This document shows, one piece after another, positions 32,721 through 42,089 of a stretch of 64,000 nt of DNA (positions within the stretch are counted from its first letter, which is position 1; each line of letters opens with the position of its first letter). The translations under genes were made by a program, and so were the position numbers. This DNA is from CAZNSX01 sp964575845. Lineage in GTDB: Bacteria > UBA8248 > CAZNSX01. The notes below the pieces were generated by a model, which made no database searches, was not told the origin of the DNA, and worked only from the letters and a program-made list of their open reading frames with translations. The stretch lies in assembly GCA_964575845.1 (NCBI GenBank), contig CAZNSX010000001.1, forward strand, positions 1 through 64,000, written 5' to 3'.

Positions 32721-33851
32721 ATGGAGAGGCCATCAGCAAGCATCGTGAGGGCTGGGGAAGCGGGTACATCTGTGAGAGAGGCGGTTTCTCTCATCGGGGG
32801 GATGGAGAGGTTTGTGAAGTCTGGCGACTGCGTCCTCATAAAGCCGAACCTCTCCTGGAGGGGAGGGCTCTCCACGGGAGCCGGCATCTGCAGGGCGCTG
32901 GCGGAGCTTTCGATTGAAGCCGGGGCGGGGCAGGTGGTGATAGGGGAGGGGATGCTCGGGGAATCCGGCCCGACGCCGGAGCACTTCGAGAAGCTAGGCT
33001 ACGCGGAAGTGGCGGATGAGCTCGGCATCGGGCTCCTCAACCTGAATGAGTGTCCTTCTGCGGAGGTTGAGGTCAAGAACGCTTGGGTTGCAAAAAAGGT
33101 GAGGGTCTCAAGGCCCGTGCTCGAAGCCGATTGCCTCATAAACGTGCCCGTGATGAAGACGCATTTTCTCGCCTCTGTGACCCTTGGGCTCAAGAACCTC
33201 AAGGGGTGTCTCTCGGGGCGCGAGAAGAGCAAGTTTCACCGGATAGGTCTCCACAAGGCCATAGGCGACCTGAACCTTCTCCTGGCTCCACGGCTCACGG
33301 TGATAGACGCCATGACGGCCGGCGAGGGAATGGGGCCCCACTTCGTGGATGAAGTTGAGATGGGGCTCATCATCGCCTCAGACGATAACCTCGCGGCCGA
33401 TATTGTCGGCGCAAGCGTCATGGGCTACGACCCTAAGGAGGTGAAACACCTGAGGGTCTTTGCCATGAGGAAGCAAAGGAGCGTCTCCCTCTCGGATGTC
33501 CACCTCCTGGGGGTGCCCGTCGATGAGGTGAGGAGGAGCTTCGAGCGTCCACCTCTGGAGCTGAGCCCGCCGGAGGGAGTTCATGTGATCGAGGGTAATA
33601 CCTGCAGCGGGTGCATCTCCTCTCTGGCCTTTTCCCTTTTCCTTTTCAGGAAAAACGCGCAACTGGACAGGATCAGAGGCTACACTTTCGTCATGGGTCT
33701 TGATGCAGAGGTGCCGGAGGGAGCGGATAGGCTTTTCATCGTGGGAAATTGTGCCGAGGCCCACAGGGGCAAGGGCATCTTCGCGGAGGGCTGCCCACCG
33801 AGCGCGGAAAACCTCCCCTACGCCCTTTTCAAGAGCCTCTTCAATCTCTGA
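32721..33851 (+). CDS. DUF362-domain protein
   Basis: 376 residues from the ATG at 32721 (MERPSASIVRAG); an upstream GTG at 32658 is possible. DUF362 hallmarks are 'GDCVLIKPNLSWRGGLSTGA', 'LINVPVMKTHFLASVTLGLK', 'NLKGCLSG', 'KFHRIGLHKAIGDLNLLL' and 'TVIDAMTAGEGMGPH'. The family is often fused to ferredoxin domains, and this protein ends instead with a cysteine-containing segment (NTCSGCISSL, and later GNCAEAHRG and EGCPPS) that may still bind a metal. Biochemical role unknown, though the fold is likely nucleotide- or cofactor-binding. Converges on the ThDP enzyme gene. Confidence 0.85.
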   Translation: MERPSASIVRAGEAGTSVREAVSLIGGMERFVKSGDCVLIKPNLSWRGGLSTGAGICRALAELSIEAGAGQVVIGEGMLGESGPTPEHFEKLGYAEVADELGIGLLNLNECPSAEVEVKNAWVAKKVRVSRPVLEADCLINVPVMKTHFLASVTLGLKNLKGCLSGREKSKFHRIGLHKAIGDLNLLLAPRLTVIDAMTAGEGMGPHFVDEVEMGLIIASDDNLAADIVGASVMGYDPKEVKHLRVFAMRKQRSVSLSDVHLLGVPVDEVRRSFERPPLELSPPEGVHVIEGNTCSGCISSLAFSLFLFRKNAQLDRIRGYTFVMGLDAEVPEGADRLFIVGNCAEAHRGKGIFAEGCPPSAENLPYALFKSLFNL

Positions 33852-33913
33852 GGGGGGACCCAATGGAAGGAGATTTGGAGAAATACCTGTAGGTTCGGGA
33901 AACCAAAAGCCCT

Positions 33914-35668
33914 CTATGCCTTCTCTCTAAATTGAGAGAGGTGCTTTGAGCTTATCTTTCGGAGGAGCTCCTCCACAGGCGGACGCTTTGAGCGATATAT
34001 CCCGGAAACCACATCCACGATGGCGGGTTCCCCAGCATCCAGAGCCTTTCTCAGGGCTGGCTTCAGCTCCGATGGGTTCTCCACCCTGACGCCTACTGCT
34101 CCGAAGCTTCGGGCGAATTCGGCGAAGTCCACCGCTCCCAGCTCCGTTGCGTAGGCCCTGCCGAAGTGGCGGACCTGAAGCTCGCGGACGAGGCCGTGCT
34201 CGCTGTCATTAAGGATCACCATCACGATATTGGCCTTCTCCCTGACCGCCGTGGCGAAGTCGCTGCAAGAGGTGAGAAAGCCCCCATCACCCGCAACACC
34301 TATCACCTGACGGTGGGGGAAGAGGAGTTTCGCAGCGATGGCGGCCGGCAGCGCGAAACCCATCGAGTTCCACATACCCGATTGGAGGAGGGACTCCGGG
34401 GTGGAGGCACGAACGTAGGGCCTCAACCACAGAGCGCAGTTACCGACATCGGTGGTTAATATGGCATCGCTTTCGGCCTGGGATAGAAGCTCCCTCACGG
34501 CGATGCCACCGTGAATCGGTCGGGTCTCACGATACTGCTCGACGTGCTTCAGTAAGGCCTCTTCAAGGGCAACCTTTAAAGCGATGGCCCCATCCTTCCA
34601 GGCCTCATCGGGCTCTCCTTTGCGCCCCCCCGATAGCTGAAGAAGCTCTCTCAGTGCGAGCTTGCTGTCGGCCACGAAACTGATGAGCGCGCTGGAACAA
34701 TTATTTCCCGGGTCATCATCAAACCCGATGAAAACGGTTTTTGCCGGTGCATGAGCCATCACGAGCTCTAACTTGCTGGTGCCGGCCCTCATTCCGACAC
34801 ACAAGAGAGCCTCAGCCTCCCGGACGAGCCGGGAGATGTGGCTTCTTTCCTCCCAGATGCTGAAGTAGCCGATGGCCAGGGGGTGACCGCCGGGGATCAC
34901 GCCGATGGCGTCGAAGGGGAATATGACCGGGGCCGATAGCTTCTCCCCCAGCTCCAGAAGCTCCTCTGTCGCGTCCGAGGCCAGAACTCCCTTGCCGGCA
35001 CAGATCACGGTCCTTTTCGAGGATAGGAGAATCTCGGATGCTCGCCTGAGGAGCCCCATGTCGGGAGCATATCTTTCCGCAGCGACCTCACGGTATGCTT
35101 TCAAACTGACGGGTTCAGCCTGGATGAGCCAGGGGGATGTGCTGGGGCTAACGGCTTTAGGAAACTCGATGTGAACAGGGCCGGGCCTCCCGCTCCTCGC
35201 AATGGAAAAAGCCCTGGCCATGACCTCGGGCACGTCTTCCGCGGCCTCAGCCCTTGTGCTCCATTTCGTCACCTCCCGGAACATCTTGCAGAGAAAATCA
35301 GGGGCGTCAACGCCGTGGAACTCCTCTTTGCCCGAGGCCAGGGGAACGGTCCCTGATATGTGGACCATGGGCGAGGCGGCATCATAGGCCTGGGCCACAC
35401 CCGAGAGGGAGTTCACCGCACCGGGCCCCGCGGTCACGAGACAGACCCCGGGCCTGTGGGTCAAGCGGCCGTATACGTCCGCCATTATGGCCGCATTGTT
35501 CTCGTGGGCGACGTTTACGGTCCGTATGCTCTCGGCATCCGCAAGGGCATCATATACGGCCATTACGTGGGAGCCGCCCTGGCCAAAGACCATATCTACG
35601 CCTTCCGCCAACAGGGCCTCGAGGACGGCCCTGCCTACATCTTTTTTCTCTTCGGCCCTCTCAGCCAC
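33914..35668 (-). CDS. Thiamine-diphosphate enzyme, acetolactate synthase-like
   Basis: 584 residues, three-domain ThDP enzyme. The catalytic Glu is in 'VAHENNAAIMADVYGRL' (about residue 56). The central FAD/ADP-type domain follows, and the ThDP motif is 'GVAGDGGFLTSCSDFATAVR' with 'VMVILND'. Related enzymes are acetolactate synthase, glyoxylate carboligase, sulfoacetaldehyde acetyltransferase and benzoylformate decarboxylase; the exact reaction is not clear and no small regulatory subunit is near. GTG start at 35668 follows CGGAGGGCG, 25 bp after the stop of the DRE-TIM gene, so the two form an operon and probably act on the same keto acid. Confidence 0.85.
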   Translation of the reverse strand: MAERAEEKKDVGRAVLEALLAEGVDMVFGQGGSHVMAVYDALADAESIRTVNVAHENNAAIMADVYGRLTHRPGVCLVTAGPGAVNSLSGVAQAYDAASPMVHISGTVPLASGKEEFHGVDAPDFLCKMFREVTKWSTRAEAAEDVPEVMARAFSIARSGRPGPVHIEFPKAVSPSTSPWLIQAEPVSLKAYREVAAERYAPDMGLLRRASEILLSSKRTVICAGKGVLASDATEELLELGEKLSAPVIFPFDAIGVIPGGHPLAIGYFSIWEERSHISRLVREAEALLCVGMRAGTSKLELVMAHAPAKTVFIGFDDDPGNNCSSALISFVADSKLALRELLQLSGGRKGEPDEAWKDGAIALKVALEEALLKHVEQYRETRPIHGGIAVRELLSQAESDAILTTDVGNCALWLRPYVRASTPESLLQSGMWNSMGFALPAAIAAKLLFPHRQVIGVAGDGGFLTSCSDFATAVREKANIVMVILNDSEHGLVRELQVRHFGRAYATELGAVDFAEFARSFGAVGVRVENPSELKPALRKALDAGEPAIVDVVSGIYRSKRPPVEELLRKISSKHLSQFREKA

Positions 35669-35692
35669 CTTGAAGCATCGCCCTCCGGGGAG

Positions 35693-36916
35693 TCAGCAAA
35701 GCCCCCTCGCAATGCCGACGAACTCCTCATCGCGCACTGTTCTTTTCCTTATCTTTATCTCCTCCCTGATCCTTTTCAGGACCGCACCCACCCTTTCGTC
35801 CGGGATGACGACCCCCAGTTCCTTCGCCTTTCTTTTCACAGCGAATGGACCCGAATAGTTGGACCAGAGAACCCTGCGCTTGTTCCCGACGGCCTCAGGC
35901 TGCCAGGCGTTGAATGACCAGAGGTCCTCCTCGGGCAGGACATAATGAACCTCAGAGGAGTGGGAAAATGCCCGCTCGCCCACAACCGGCAGGTTCGGCG
36001 GGACGGGAACCTTCATGATATCCGCCGCGAGCTTCGACAGTTCGCAGAGTTTTTCGAGCTTCACCCCGGTATCTATCCCGTAGAGTATCTTAAGAATTGA
36101 GGCCAGCTCCGCGGTGTCGGTTATCCCCGCCCTCTCTCCCATGCCGTTCACGCCCGCCTGCAATATCTCAGCTCCCGCCTCCATCGAGGCCAGAAGCGCG
36201 GGCGTGGCGAGCCCAAAGTCATCGTGCGTGTGGACCTCTATCGGGGTTTCCGGGATAACCTTCTTGACCTCGCGCACGTGATGGGCGAAAACCGCGGGTA
36301 TTGCCGGGGCACATATGTCATCGAGGGTGATAATGTCTGCGCCCGCGCCGACGAGCTCGCGCACTATCAGCTTCAGCCTCTCGAGGTCTAGCCTCGTGAA
36401 ATCCATTATAAGGCACGTGATGTGTGCGCCCCGGCCCTTACCGAACCGGACCGCACTGCAGGCATCTTTGAGGGCCTGCTCCCGGGATAACCTCCTCCTC
36501 GCCATTGATTCATAAAGGCGGAAGTTGTAATCGGAAAATGCATAGACCGGGGAGATATGGTCCGCGCCGTATTCCAGGCAGAGGTCGATCTCCTTCTTGC
36601 ACTCCTCCAGGTCCAGAGCGGCCGTCGGATGGACTAATGCCTCTATCGTGAGGCCCAGGCCGGCGTTCTTAATCTCTCTCATCTCCTCGGGCTCGTCGTG
36701 GTGGACCTGGACCATCCTGATGCCGGTCTCAGCCAGCTTGTGCGCAATCAGCATCACCTCATCGCGTCTCAAGGCGACGCCCTCGAATTGCCTCCCTTCC
36801 CGAAGCGTGAGGTCGCATATGGTCACTTTCTCGGGCAAACTCATGCCGGCCCTCACCGCTTCTGAAAAGTTATACGGGCTTACCTTCCAAAGCTCACTCC
36901 CCCTCGTCCCTGACAT
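35693..36916 (-). CDS. DRE-TIM metallolyase family enzyme (isopropylmalate/homocitrate synthase-like)
   Basis: 407 residues. 'VTICDLTLREGRQFEGVALR' (31-50) holds the Asp-Arg-Glu triad, and 'IEVHTHDDFGLATPALLASM' holds the metal-binding His-x-His. 'GVNGMGERAGITDTAELASI' is the typical GMGERAGN variant loop. The C-terminus lacks the regulatory LeuA domain. It could condense acetyl-CoA with a keto acid or be an HMG-CoA-lyase-like cleaving enzyme; the absence of a Cys-containing lyase signature favours neither firmly. GGAGGTGGGCC precedes the ATG. First gene of the two-gene minus operon with the ThDP enzyme, divergent from the isomerase-like gene at 37109. Confidence 0.82.
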   Translation of the reverse strand: MSGTRGSELWKVSPYNFSEAVRAGMSLPEKVTICDLTLREGRQFEGVALRRDEVMLIAHKLAETGIRMVQVHHDEPEEMREIKNAGLGLTIEALVHPTAALDLEECKKEIDLCLEYGADHISPVYAFSDYNFRLYESMARRRLSREQALKDACSAVRFGKGRGAHITCLIMDFTRLDLERLKLIVRELVGAGADIITLDDICAPAIPAVFAHHVREVKKVIPETPIEVHTHDDFGLATPALLASMEAGAEILQAGVNGMGERAGITDTAELASILKILYGIDTGVKLEKLCELSKLAADIMKVPVPPNLPVVGERAFSHSSEVHYVLPEEDLWSFNAWQPEAVGNKRRVLWSNYSGPFAVKRKAKELGVVIPDERVGAVLKRIREEIKIRKRTVRDEEFVGIARGLC

Positions 36917-37108
36917 GGCCCACCTCCCTCCTCAGGCTCAGATGTGCTTTCCATGGACTGAAAACAGGAACAACAATGCTTCCCGTTCACCCCCATTTTC
37001 TATTGACGTCTTAACCCTCGCGAATAGGGCCAGCAGGGGTTATTATAGGATGTCCTGGCTTTGTCTTGAAATAACTTTATAAGAACTCCTTTAAGAGGGG
37101 ATGAGCCG

Positions 37109-37927
37109 ATGGGACTCAAGCTTGGCGCAGCCCAATATACGTACTTGTGGCAATTGCCCCTTGAGGATTCAATTCGCCGGCTGGCCGAACTGGGCTTCAG
37201 GTGGTTGGAAATCATGACTGCCCCGCCGCACTTTTGGCCCGGGGAAATAGGTCGTAAAGATGTGGCGTCAGTGAGAAAGCTCCTTGATTCACTGGGTCTC
37301 AGCCTCGTCTCCGTCAACCCCACCTACGTGGACCTCAACATGGCGAGCCCGAATAAAGGTCTCCGAAAGGAGTGTGTCCGCCAGATGAAAGAGCAGCTGA
37401 GGCTTGCACGCGATCTGGGGGCGGAGATGCTGGTGGTAGTCCCGGGCAAGTGCCATCCTCTGCTCCGGGCTCCTTTCGAAAGGATATGGGGGGAGTGGGG
37501 GCGCGAATCCCTGGCGCAATGTCTGGAGGCGGCCGAGCATTTGGGCGTGACACTGGCTCTTGAGAATGTGCCCATGTTCTATGTGGATAGAGCCGACGTC
37601 TTGATGAGGGTTATTGAAGAGTTCGGGAGTGAGAGACTCAAGGTGGCCTTCGATGTGGCGAACGCCGTTATGGTGGAAACGGTTCCAGAAGCCCTTTCTA
37701 AAGTCAAAGACGACCTGGCGCTCGTCCATCTCTCGGACACCGACCGCACCCCCTGGTCCCATCTTCCCGTGGCCAAAGGGTGCATAGACTTCGAAGAAAT
37801 TGCCCGAGAGCTGACAGCCATTCAGTTCGGCGGAATCTCAATTCTGGAGGTCATTTATCCCCTTGATTCCGACGGCGCCATGGGGGGTTCAGCCGAGAGG
37901 CTGGAAGCTCTGGGGTGGAGTCGGTAA
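37109..37927 (+). CDS. Sugar phosphate isomerase/epimerase family TIM-barrel protein
   Basis: 272 residues of the xylose-isomerase-like AP-endonuclease-2 superfamily. Features are 'LAELGFRWLEIMTAPPHFWP', 'VSVNPTYVDLN', 'LALENVPMFYVD' (metal Glu), 'VAFDVANAVMV' (metal Asp), 'ALVHLSDTDRTPWSHLPV' (metal His) and C-terminal 'ISILEVIYP'. Members include hydroxypyruvate isomerase, inosose dehydratase and tagatose epimerase; substrate unknown. GAGGGGATGAGCCG precedes the ATG. Divergent from the ThDP/DRE-TIM operon, with which it may share a promoter region and pathway. Confidence 0.85.
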   Translation: MGLKLGAAQYTYLWQLPLEDSIRRLAELGFRWLEIMTAPPHFWPGEIGRKDVASVRKLLDSLGLSLVSVNPTYVDLNMASPNKGLRKECVRQMKEQLRLARDLGAEMLVVVPGKCHPLLRAPFERIWGEWGRESLAQCLEAAEHLGVTLALENVPMFYVDRADVLMRVIEEFGSERLKVAFDVANAVMVETVPEALSKVKDDLALVHLSDTDRTPWSHLPVAKGCIDFEEIARELTAIQFGGISILEVIYPLDSDGAMGGSAERLEALGWSR

Positions 37928-37977
37928 AGAGCGGGTGAGTGGTGGAAGATAGGCGATTAGGTGTATCGACTGACGCC

Positions 37978-40674
37978 TTATTGTCCTCTCATTCGCGACC
38001 GTAGAATTTCCAAAGCGGCGCGGTCTTTCTCCAAGTTAGGGCTGCTTATCTTCTCCTCAATGGCAACCACCTGCTCTATTAGGGAGATAGCTTCAGCGAA
38101 TCTGATCTGCTTGGCAAAGATAATTGAAATATTGGTAAGGGCTCCTGCCTCGCCGGCTTTGTTTCCCGCCTCGCGGAATATGAGCAGAGCCTGATTGAAG
38201 CAATCAAGAGCCTTGTCACTATGGCCGAGGGCAGAGTTGACCAAGCCCATATTGTTTAGGGTTGCGGCCTCGCCGGTTCGGTCTTGCACCTCGCGACTGA
38301 TGAGCAGGCCCTGATTGAAGTAATCAAGGGCCTTATAATTCTGGCCGAGGTCGGAGTAAACCATGCCCATGTTGTTTAGGGTTCTGGCCTCGGTGGTGCG
38401 GTCTCCTACCTCGCGGCTGATGGGCAGGGCCTGATTGTAGTAACCAAGGGCTTTATCCCTCTGCCCGAGCTCGGAGTAGACCCCACCTATATTGTTTAGG
38501 GTTGCTGCCACTCCCGCCCAGTCTCCCACCTCGCGTCGGATGGGCAAGGACTGATTGTAGTAATCAAGGGCTTTATCATTCTGGCCGAGGCCAGAGTAAA
38601 GCAAGCCTATGTTGTTCAGGGCTACGGCCTCGCCGGTGCGGTCTCCCACTTCGCGGCTGATGGCTAGGGACTGATCGTAGTAATCAAGGGCTTTATCATT
38701 CTGGCCGAGACCAGAGTAGACCAAGCCTATGTTGTTTAGGGTTACGGCCTCGCCGGCCCGGTCTCCTACTTCGCGGCGGATGGCTAGGGACTGATTGTAG
38801 TAATCAAGGGCTTTATCATTCTGACCGACGCCAGAGTAAACCAAGCCTATGTTGTTTAGGGTCGTCCCCTCGCCGGCCCGGTCTCCGACTTCGCGACCGA
38901 TGGGCAGGGACTGATTGTAGTAGTCAAGGGCTTTATCATTTTGGCTGAGGGTAAAGTAGACCCCGCCTATGTTGTTTAGAGTTGTGGCCTCGCCCGCCCG
39001 GTTCCCCACTTCGCGGTAGATGGACAGCGCCTTATTATAGTAATCAAGTGCCTTATCGTTCTGGCCAGTACGGTTGTAGACCATGCCTATGTTATTTAGG
39101 GTTGTGGCCACGCCGGCTCCATCCCCTACCTCACGGCAGATAGAGAGGGCACGTTCATAATAGAGCAGTGCATCTCTTGGCCGTCCCCACATAGAAGTAA
39201 TTGAGCCTAGGCGGTTAAGCGGTATACCTTGCTTCTCCCTTTCACGAAGAGCTTCGGCCGCCCGCAGCGCTCGCTGGTAGTGGGCCCAGGCAGATATAGA
39301 TTCACTTATTGAATAGAAGAATCCTCCCCAATAGGAATTAAGCGTGTGCGTCCTTTCATGCTTATCCGTCCAGGAGAGCAGAGCGGCTACCAACGGGCCG
39401 TAAGGGGAATGCTTTTCCATGACCTCGGGGTCAATGCTTTGAAACCCTTCAACGAGCTCCTTAGCCAGGTCCTCTCGGACTGCTGGGTCCATAGCGTTCT
39501 GGATATTCTCCATAGTCTCTTCGTGCACAAACCAGTATTGCCCTCCGGCGCATAAAAAGAGGTGATGGCGGACGAGTTCTTTGAGGCACTCCCCAATCTC
39601 AAATGCTGAGGTTTTAAAAAGTACGGCATAGTCCTTGAGCCCCCCTGGGAGCGGTCCAGGCAGGAGAGCCAGGGCTCCGGCCAACTTTCGAGCCTCCTCG
39701 CTGCAGGCCTCAAGGCGTTCGAGCTGGTAATCTTGAAATTTCTTGTCGCCCCTGATGATTCCTTTATCGAAATCCTCCGACCGCACCCAGTCATCCAGGG
39801 AAAGGGGTCTTCCTCCTGTAGCACGCTCTGCCTCCTGCAATAGGGGCAATGGTGGCACGACCTTTCCTCTGGCTTGAATGAGTGCCCGAATCTCTTCCTG
39901 ACCGAATGGTCCCACCTCCACTTCCTCGACATCGTTGGCCCTGAGCTCGCTCTTTTTGCTTCCCCATATTTCGCTCCCGCGGGGATGTTCGATATTCAGG
40001 GAGAAGAGCAGAAAGCAGTGCGTCGGAAGCTCTCGCACCAGAGTCAAGAGGAAATCCAGGGCCGTCTCGGGCGCGTGCTCTATTTGGTCAAATATGAAGA
40101 GGTAACGATCTTCGGGGTCTGTGTAGTCAGAAAGGTTCTCCAAAAGGCCCAGGTAGCTGCTGATGACGGCGGGCCGCGACTGGTCGAGGAGTTCGTCTAA
40201 TTCCGCGTATTTCCCAACTTGCTGGATCTTCTCTTCAAGGATAGACGTCGCTTCCTCCACGATTTCCTCGTACTGGAAATATTCCTTTACCTTGCTTAGG
40301 ATGCTTGCCCTAGCCGCCCGGTAGAAAGCCCCGCCCATACGCAGGGCGGTTTTTTTCGGGTCTGACGCCAGGGCTTCGACCAAGCGCCGGGCTTTGTCCG
40401 CCGTACCCTCCTTCGCTTTGGCCCCGCGGACTAGCTCAGCAAGAGCGCTGACAAAGGGAAAGGTGGGGTCCTCCAAAGTGGAGCGAAACTGATGGAAACT
40501 GCTGTAGAGAAGCGACTCGTTTGCCACTTCCTCATGAATTTTCTGTAGCAGAAAAGTCTTGCCCATCTTTGAGCGGCCCATGACGCATACGGCAGACCGG
40601 TCCCGCTCGGCAAGTACCAGGCGGACTCTCTCCCGCTCCCTTTCACGCCCGACAAAAATCGTGGACTCTGTCAT
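37978..40674 (-). CDS. NTPase with C-terminal TPR array (STAND-like)
   Basis: 898 residues. The P-loop 'VMGRSKMGKTFLLQKI' lies at about 31-46, and 'RYLFIFDQIEH' has a Walker-B-like acidic residue. A linker and winged-helix-like region follow. From about residue 480 there are roughly ten 40-residue TPRs with consensus 'EATTLNNIGLVYSGLGQNDK' then 'ALDYYNQSLAIRREVGDRAG', kinesin-light-chain style. STAND NTPases switch on when the repeat array senses a ligand; no effector domain (TIR, nuclease or protease) or HTH is fused, so the output is unknown. The DNA repeats are near-identical (see 38202-39162). Single gene, converging on the isomerase gene. Confidence 0.82.
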   Translation of the reverse strand: MTESTIFVGRERERERVRLVLAERDRSAVCVMGRSKMGKTFLLQKIHEEVANESLLYSSFHQFRSTLEDPTFPFVSALAELVRGAKAKEGTADKARRLVEALASDPKKTALRMGGAFYRAARASILSKVKEYFQYEEIVEEATSILEEKIQQVGKYAELDELLDQSRPAVISSYLGLLENLSDYTDPEDRYLFIFDQIEHAPETALDFLLTLVRELPTHCFLLFSLNIEHPRGSEIWGSKKSELRANDVEEVEVGPFGQEEIRALIQARGKVVPPLPLLQEAERATGGRPLSLDDWVRSEDFDKGIIRGDKKFQDYQLERLEACSEEARKLAGALALLPGPLPGGLKDYAVLFKTSAFEIGECLKELVRHHLFLCAGGQYWFVHEETMENIQNAMDPAVREDLAKELVEGFQSIDPEVMEKHSPYGPLVAALLSWTDKHERTHTLNSYWGGFFYSISESISAWAHYQRALRAAEALREREKQGIPLNRLGSITSMWGRPRDALLYYERALSICREVGDGAGVATTLNNIGMVYNRTGQNDKALDYYNKALSIYREVGNRAGEATTLNNIGGVYFTLSQNDKALDYYNQSLPIGREVGDRAGEGTTLNNIGLVYSGVGQNDKALDYYNQSLAIRREVGDRAGEAVTLNNIGLVYSGLGQNDKALDYYDQSLAISREVGDRTGEAVALNNIGLLYSGLGQNDKALDYYNQSLPIRREVGDWAGVAATLNNIGGVYSELGQRDKALGYYNQALPISREVGDRTTEARTLNNMGMVYSDLGQNYKALDYFNQGLLISREVQDRTGEAATLNNMGLVNSALGHSDKALDCFNQALLIFREAGNKAGEAGALTNISIIFAKQIRFAEAISLIEQVVAIEEKISSPNLEKDRAALEILRSRMRGQ
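38202..39162 (-). repeat. 120-bp tandem repeat encoding TPRs
   Basis: The phrase AATCAAGGGCTTTATCATTC or a close variant recurs every 120 bp from about 38202 to 39042, eight units plus a degenerate one, giving 40-residue TPRs. Several units are near-identical, which suggests recent expansion and possible copy-number change. Confidence 0.85.
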
Positions 40675-41211
40675 GGCTTTGCTCTAAATAGGAAGATGCT
40701 CTCCTCGCCATGGCAAGCATAATACTTTCTTAGAGCCTTGTCTATGATGGGCGGATAAGGGCCAAGAAGCGGAAGGAGTTCGCGAGCGGGAGTGCCAGAG
40801 GCTGGCCGAGACCTTCTTATCCCAAATCACCCCCCGGTGAGAAACTCTCCCTTTTCAAACGGATATTAGCGCGGGGCAGGGCAATCTCAACTGGGCCTCA
40901 ATTCAAAAATAGAGGGGACAGTTAGAACTCAAGTGGATAGTGCAACACCTCGGCACAGCCACCTCCTCGTCCAAGGAGGGTTGTGAGGTGAGCGCCTTAT
41001 GGATGTGAGCCCAGGGCCGGCACCGCCGGGGCGTTGAGACAATGAGCTCTATGAGAAAGGCGAGGAAGAGCCGGAGGGAAAAGGGAGAGTGAATTCGCTC
41101 CAAAAGTGATATTATCCGCCATGCCATCATGCACCTGTCAGATAAGGACGTGAAGATTTGGGGATTCCCGTCGTCTGGGCGTGGCGGCCTTTTGTGTGAG
41201 GAGGCGAGAGA
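40675..41211. other. Intergenic stretch, no gene recognised
   Basis: About 540 bp between divergently transcribed genes. Contains AT-richer DNA at 40690-40730 and 40900-40940 that could hold promoters. No RNA, repeat or coding signal seen. Confidence 0.4.
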
Positions 41212-41730
41212 ATGGTAGCAAATGTTGGTGATGGTTTCCCGCATCGTCGTCTCAAAACCCTCCGGCCCTGGCTTCTCATTGCAATCCTGGCGCCTGCTCT
41301 GGCCGCCGGCTGCACTTATTTTGGAGTGAAGAGTGTCTCACGGCTGATAGCCCCGAAGACAAGCTATCGTTTCGAGGATTTGCCCATGCCGAAGGAGCTG
41401 TCCCTGAATCTGAGAGAATCCTTCATCTTCGAGAGCCATCTCGTCCGAGCCGGGATACTTGTGTATAAGGGCAGGGCCAACTATGAGTCAGTGGTCCAGT
41501 TCTTCAAGGACCAGATGCCCAAATACGGCTGGGACCTGACCAACAGCTTTGCACGTGCTGCTGGCCCCATCATTACCTTTAAGCGTGCCGAGACGTCGCT
41601 CATTTATGAAAAGCCGGGCTGGAGTTGCATCATAGTGGTAGCTCGGGGGGTTCTGGAGACGAGGGTTGAAGCCCGCATCGGTCCTAAGGAAGAAGGAGAA
41701 CCAAAAGCTGGTGGAAAGGAAAGCCGCTGA
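41212..41730 (+). CDS. Lipoprotein of unknown family
   Basis: 172 residues. A basic N-terminus then 'LLIAILAPALAAGC' gives a lipobox with Cys34. The mature part has 'PMPKELSLNLRESFIFESHL' and 'GILVYKGRANYESVVQFFKD', then 'MPKYGWDLTNSFAR' and 'EKPGWSCIIVVARG', a layout I associate with small conserved lipoproteins of Desulfobacterota-like genomes, with no assigned function. GGAGGCGAGAGA precedes the ATG. Seemingly monocistronic. Confidence 0.7.
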   Translation: MVANVGDGFPHRRLKTLRPWLLIAILAPALAAGCTYFGVKSVSRLIAPKTSYRFEDLPMPKELSLNLRESFIFESHLVRAGILVYKGRANYESVVQFFKDQMPKYGWDLTNSFARAAGPIITFKRAETSLIYEKPGWSCIIVVARGVLETRVEARIGPKEEGEPKAGGKESR

Positions 41731-41859
41731 GGAATGCCCACACGAGCCGGCTCCTGGGCCTTGGCCCAATGGCCGTGAGGGCTAGTCGATTTAGGGCCGC
41801 ATTGAGAGGTCCTTTCCTCCTTTAACTCTTCCCGCCTTAGACCCCGGATTCTCCCAGGC

Positions 41860-41887
41860 TTGCATTCCCTTGAGCCTCCTCTATAAT
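41860..41887 (+). promoter_or_regulatory. Promoter with perfect -10 box
   Basis: TTGCAT (41860-41865), 16-bp spacer, TATAAT (41882-41887). A ribosome binding site (AAAGGAGG, about 41905) and an ATG at 41922 follow, which makes a complete expression signal. Confidence 0.55.
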
Positions 41888-41921
41888 GCTTCATATCACT
41901 GGCGAAAGGAGGTTTGAACTT

Positions 41922-42089
41922 ATGCGCAAAGTTCCCACCATACCCCCTGAAAAAGAGCAATGGTCCCGGCCCTCAGGCAAGAGGGTCATCCCTTCCACAC
42001 AGGAAGATAAGCGGGGCGGGGGGGGAGGAAATGGAGAAGGACAAGTCTTAATTTTCTGTGCTGTCCCATCTAAGAATCCCTTTAGCTAA
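41922..42089 (+). CDS. Possible small protein, 55 aa, with poly-G tract
   Basis: The frame opens MRKVPTIPPEKEQWSRPSGK, runs through five consecutive glycines and stops at 42089. Support is positional: a consensus promoter at 41860-41887, AAAGGAGG 9 nt before the ATG, and nothing else on that strand to explain them. The poly-G run (41 kb, within codons for Lys-Arg-Gly5) could slip, so the downstream part of the frame is uncertain. No family recognised. Confidence 0.4.
   Translation: MRKVPTIPPEKEQWSRPSGKRVIPSTQEDKRGGGGGNGEGQVLIFCAVPSKNPFS

Noticed and set aside
38202..39162. Regular 120-bp repeats as a CRISPR-like array
   Set aside because: The repeats are in frame inside a TPR-coding gene with no spacers.
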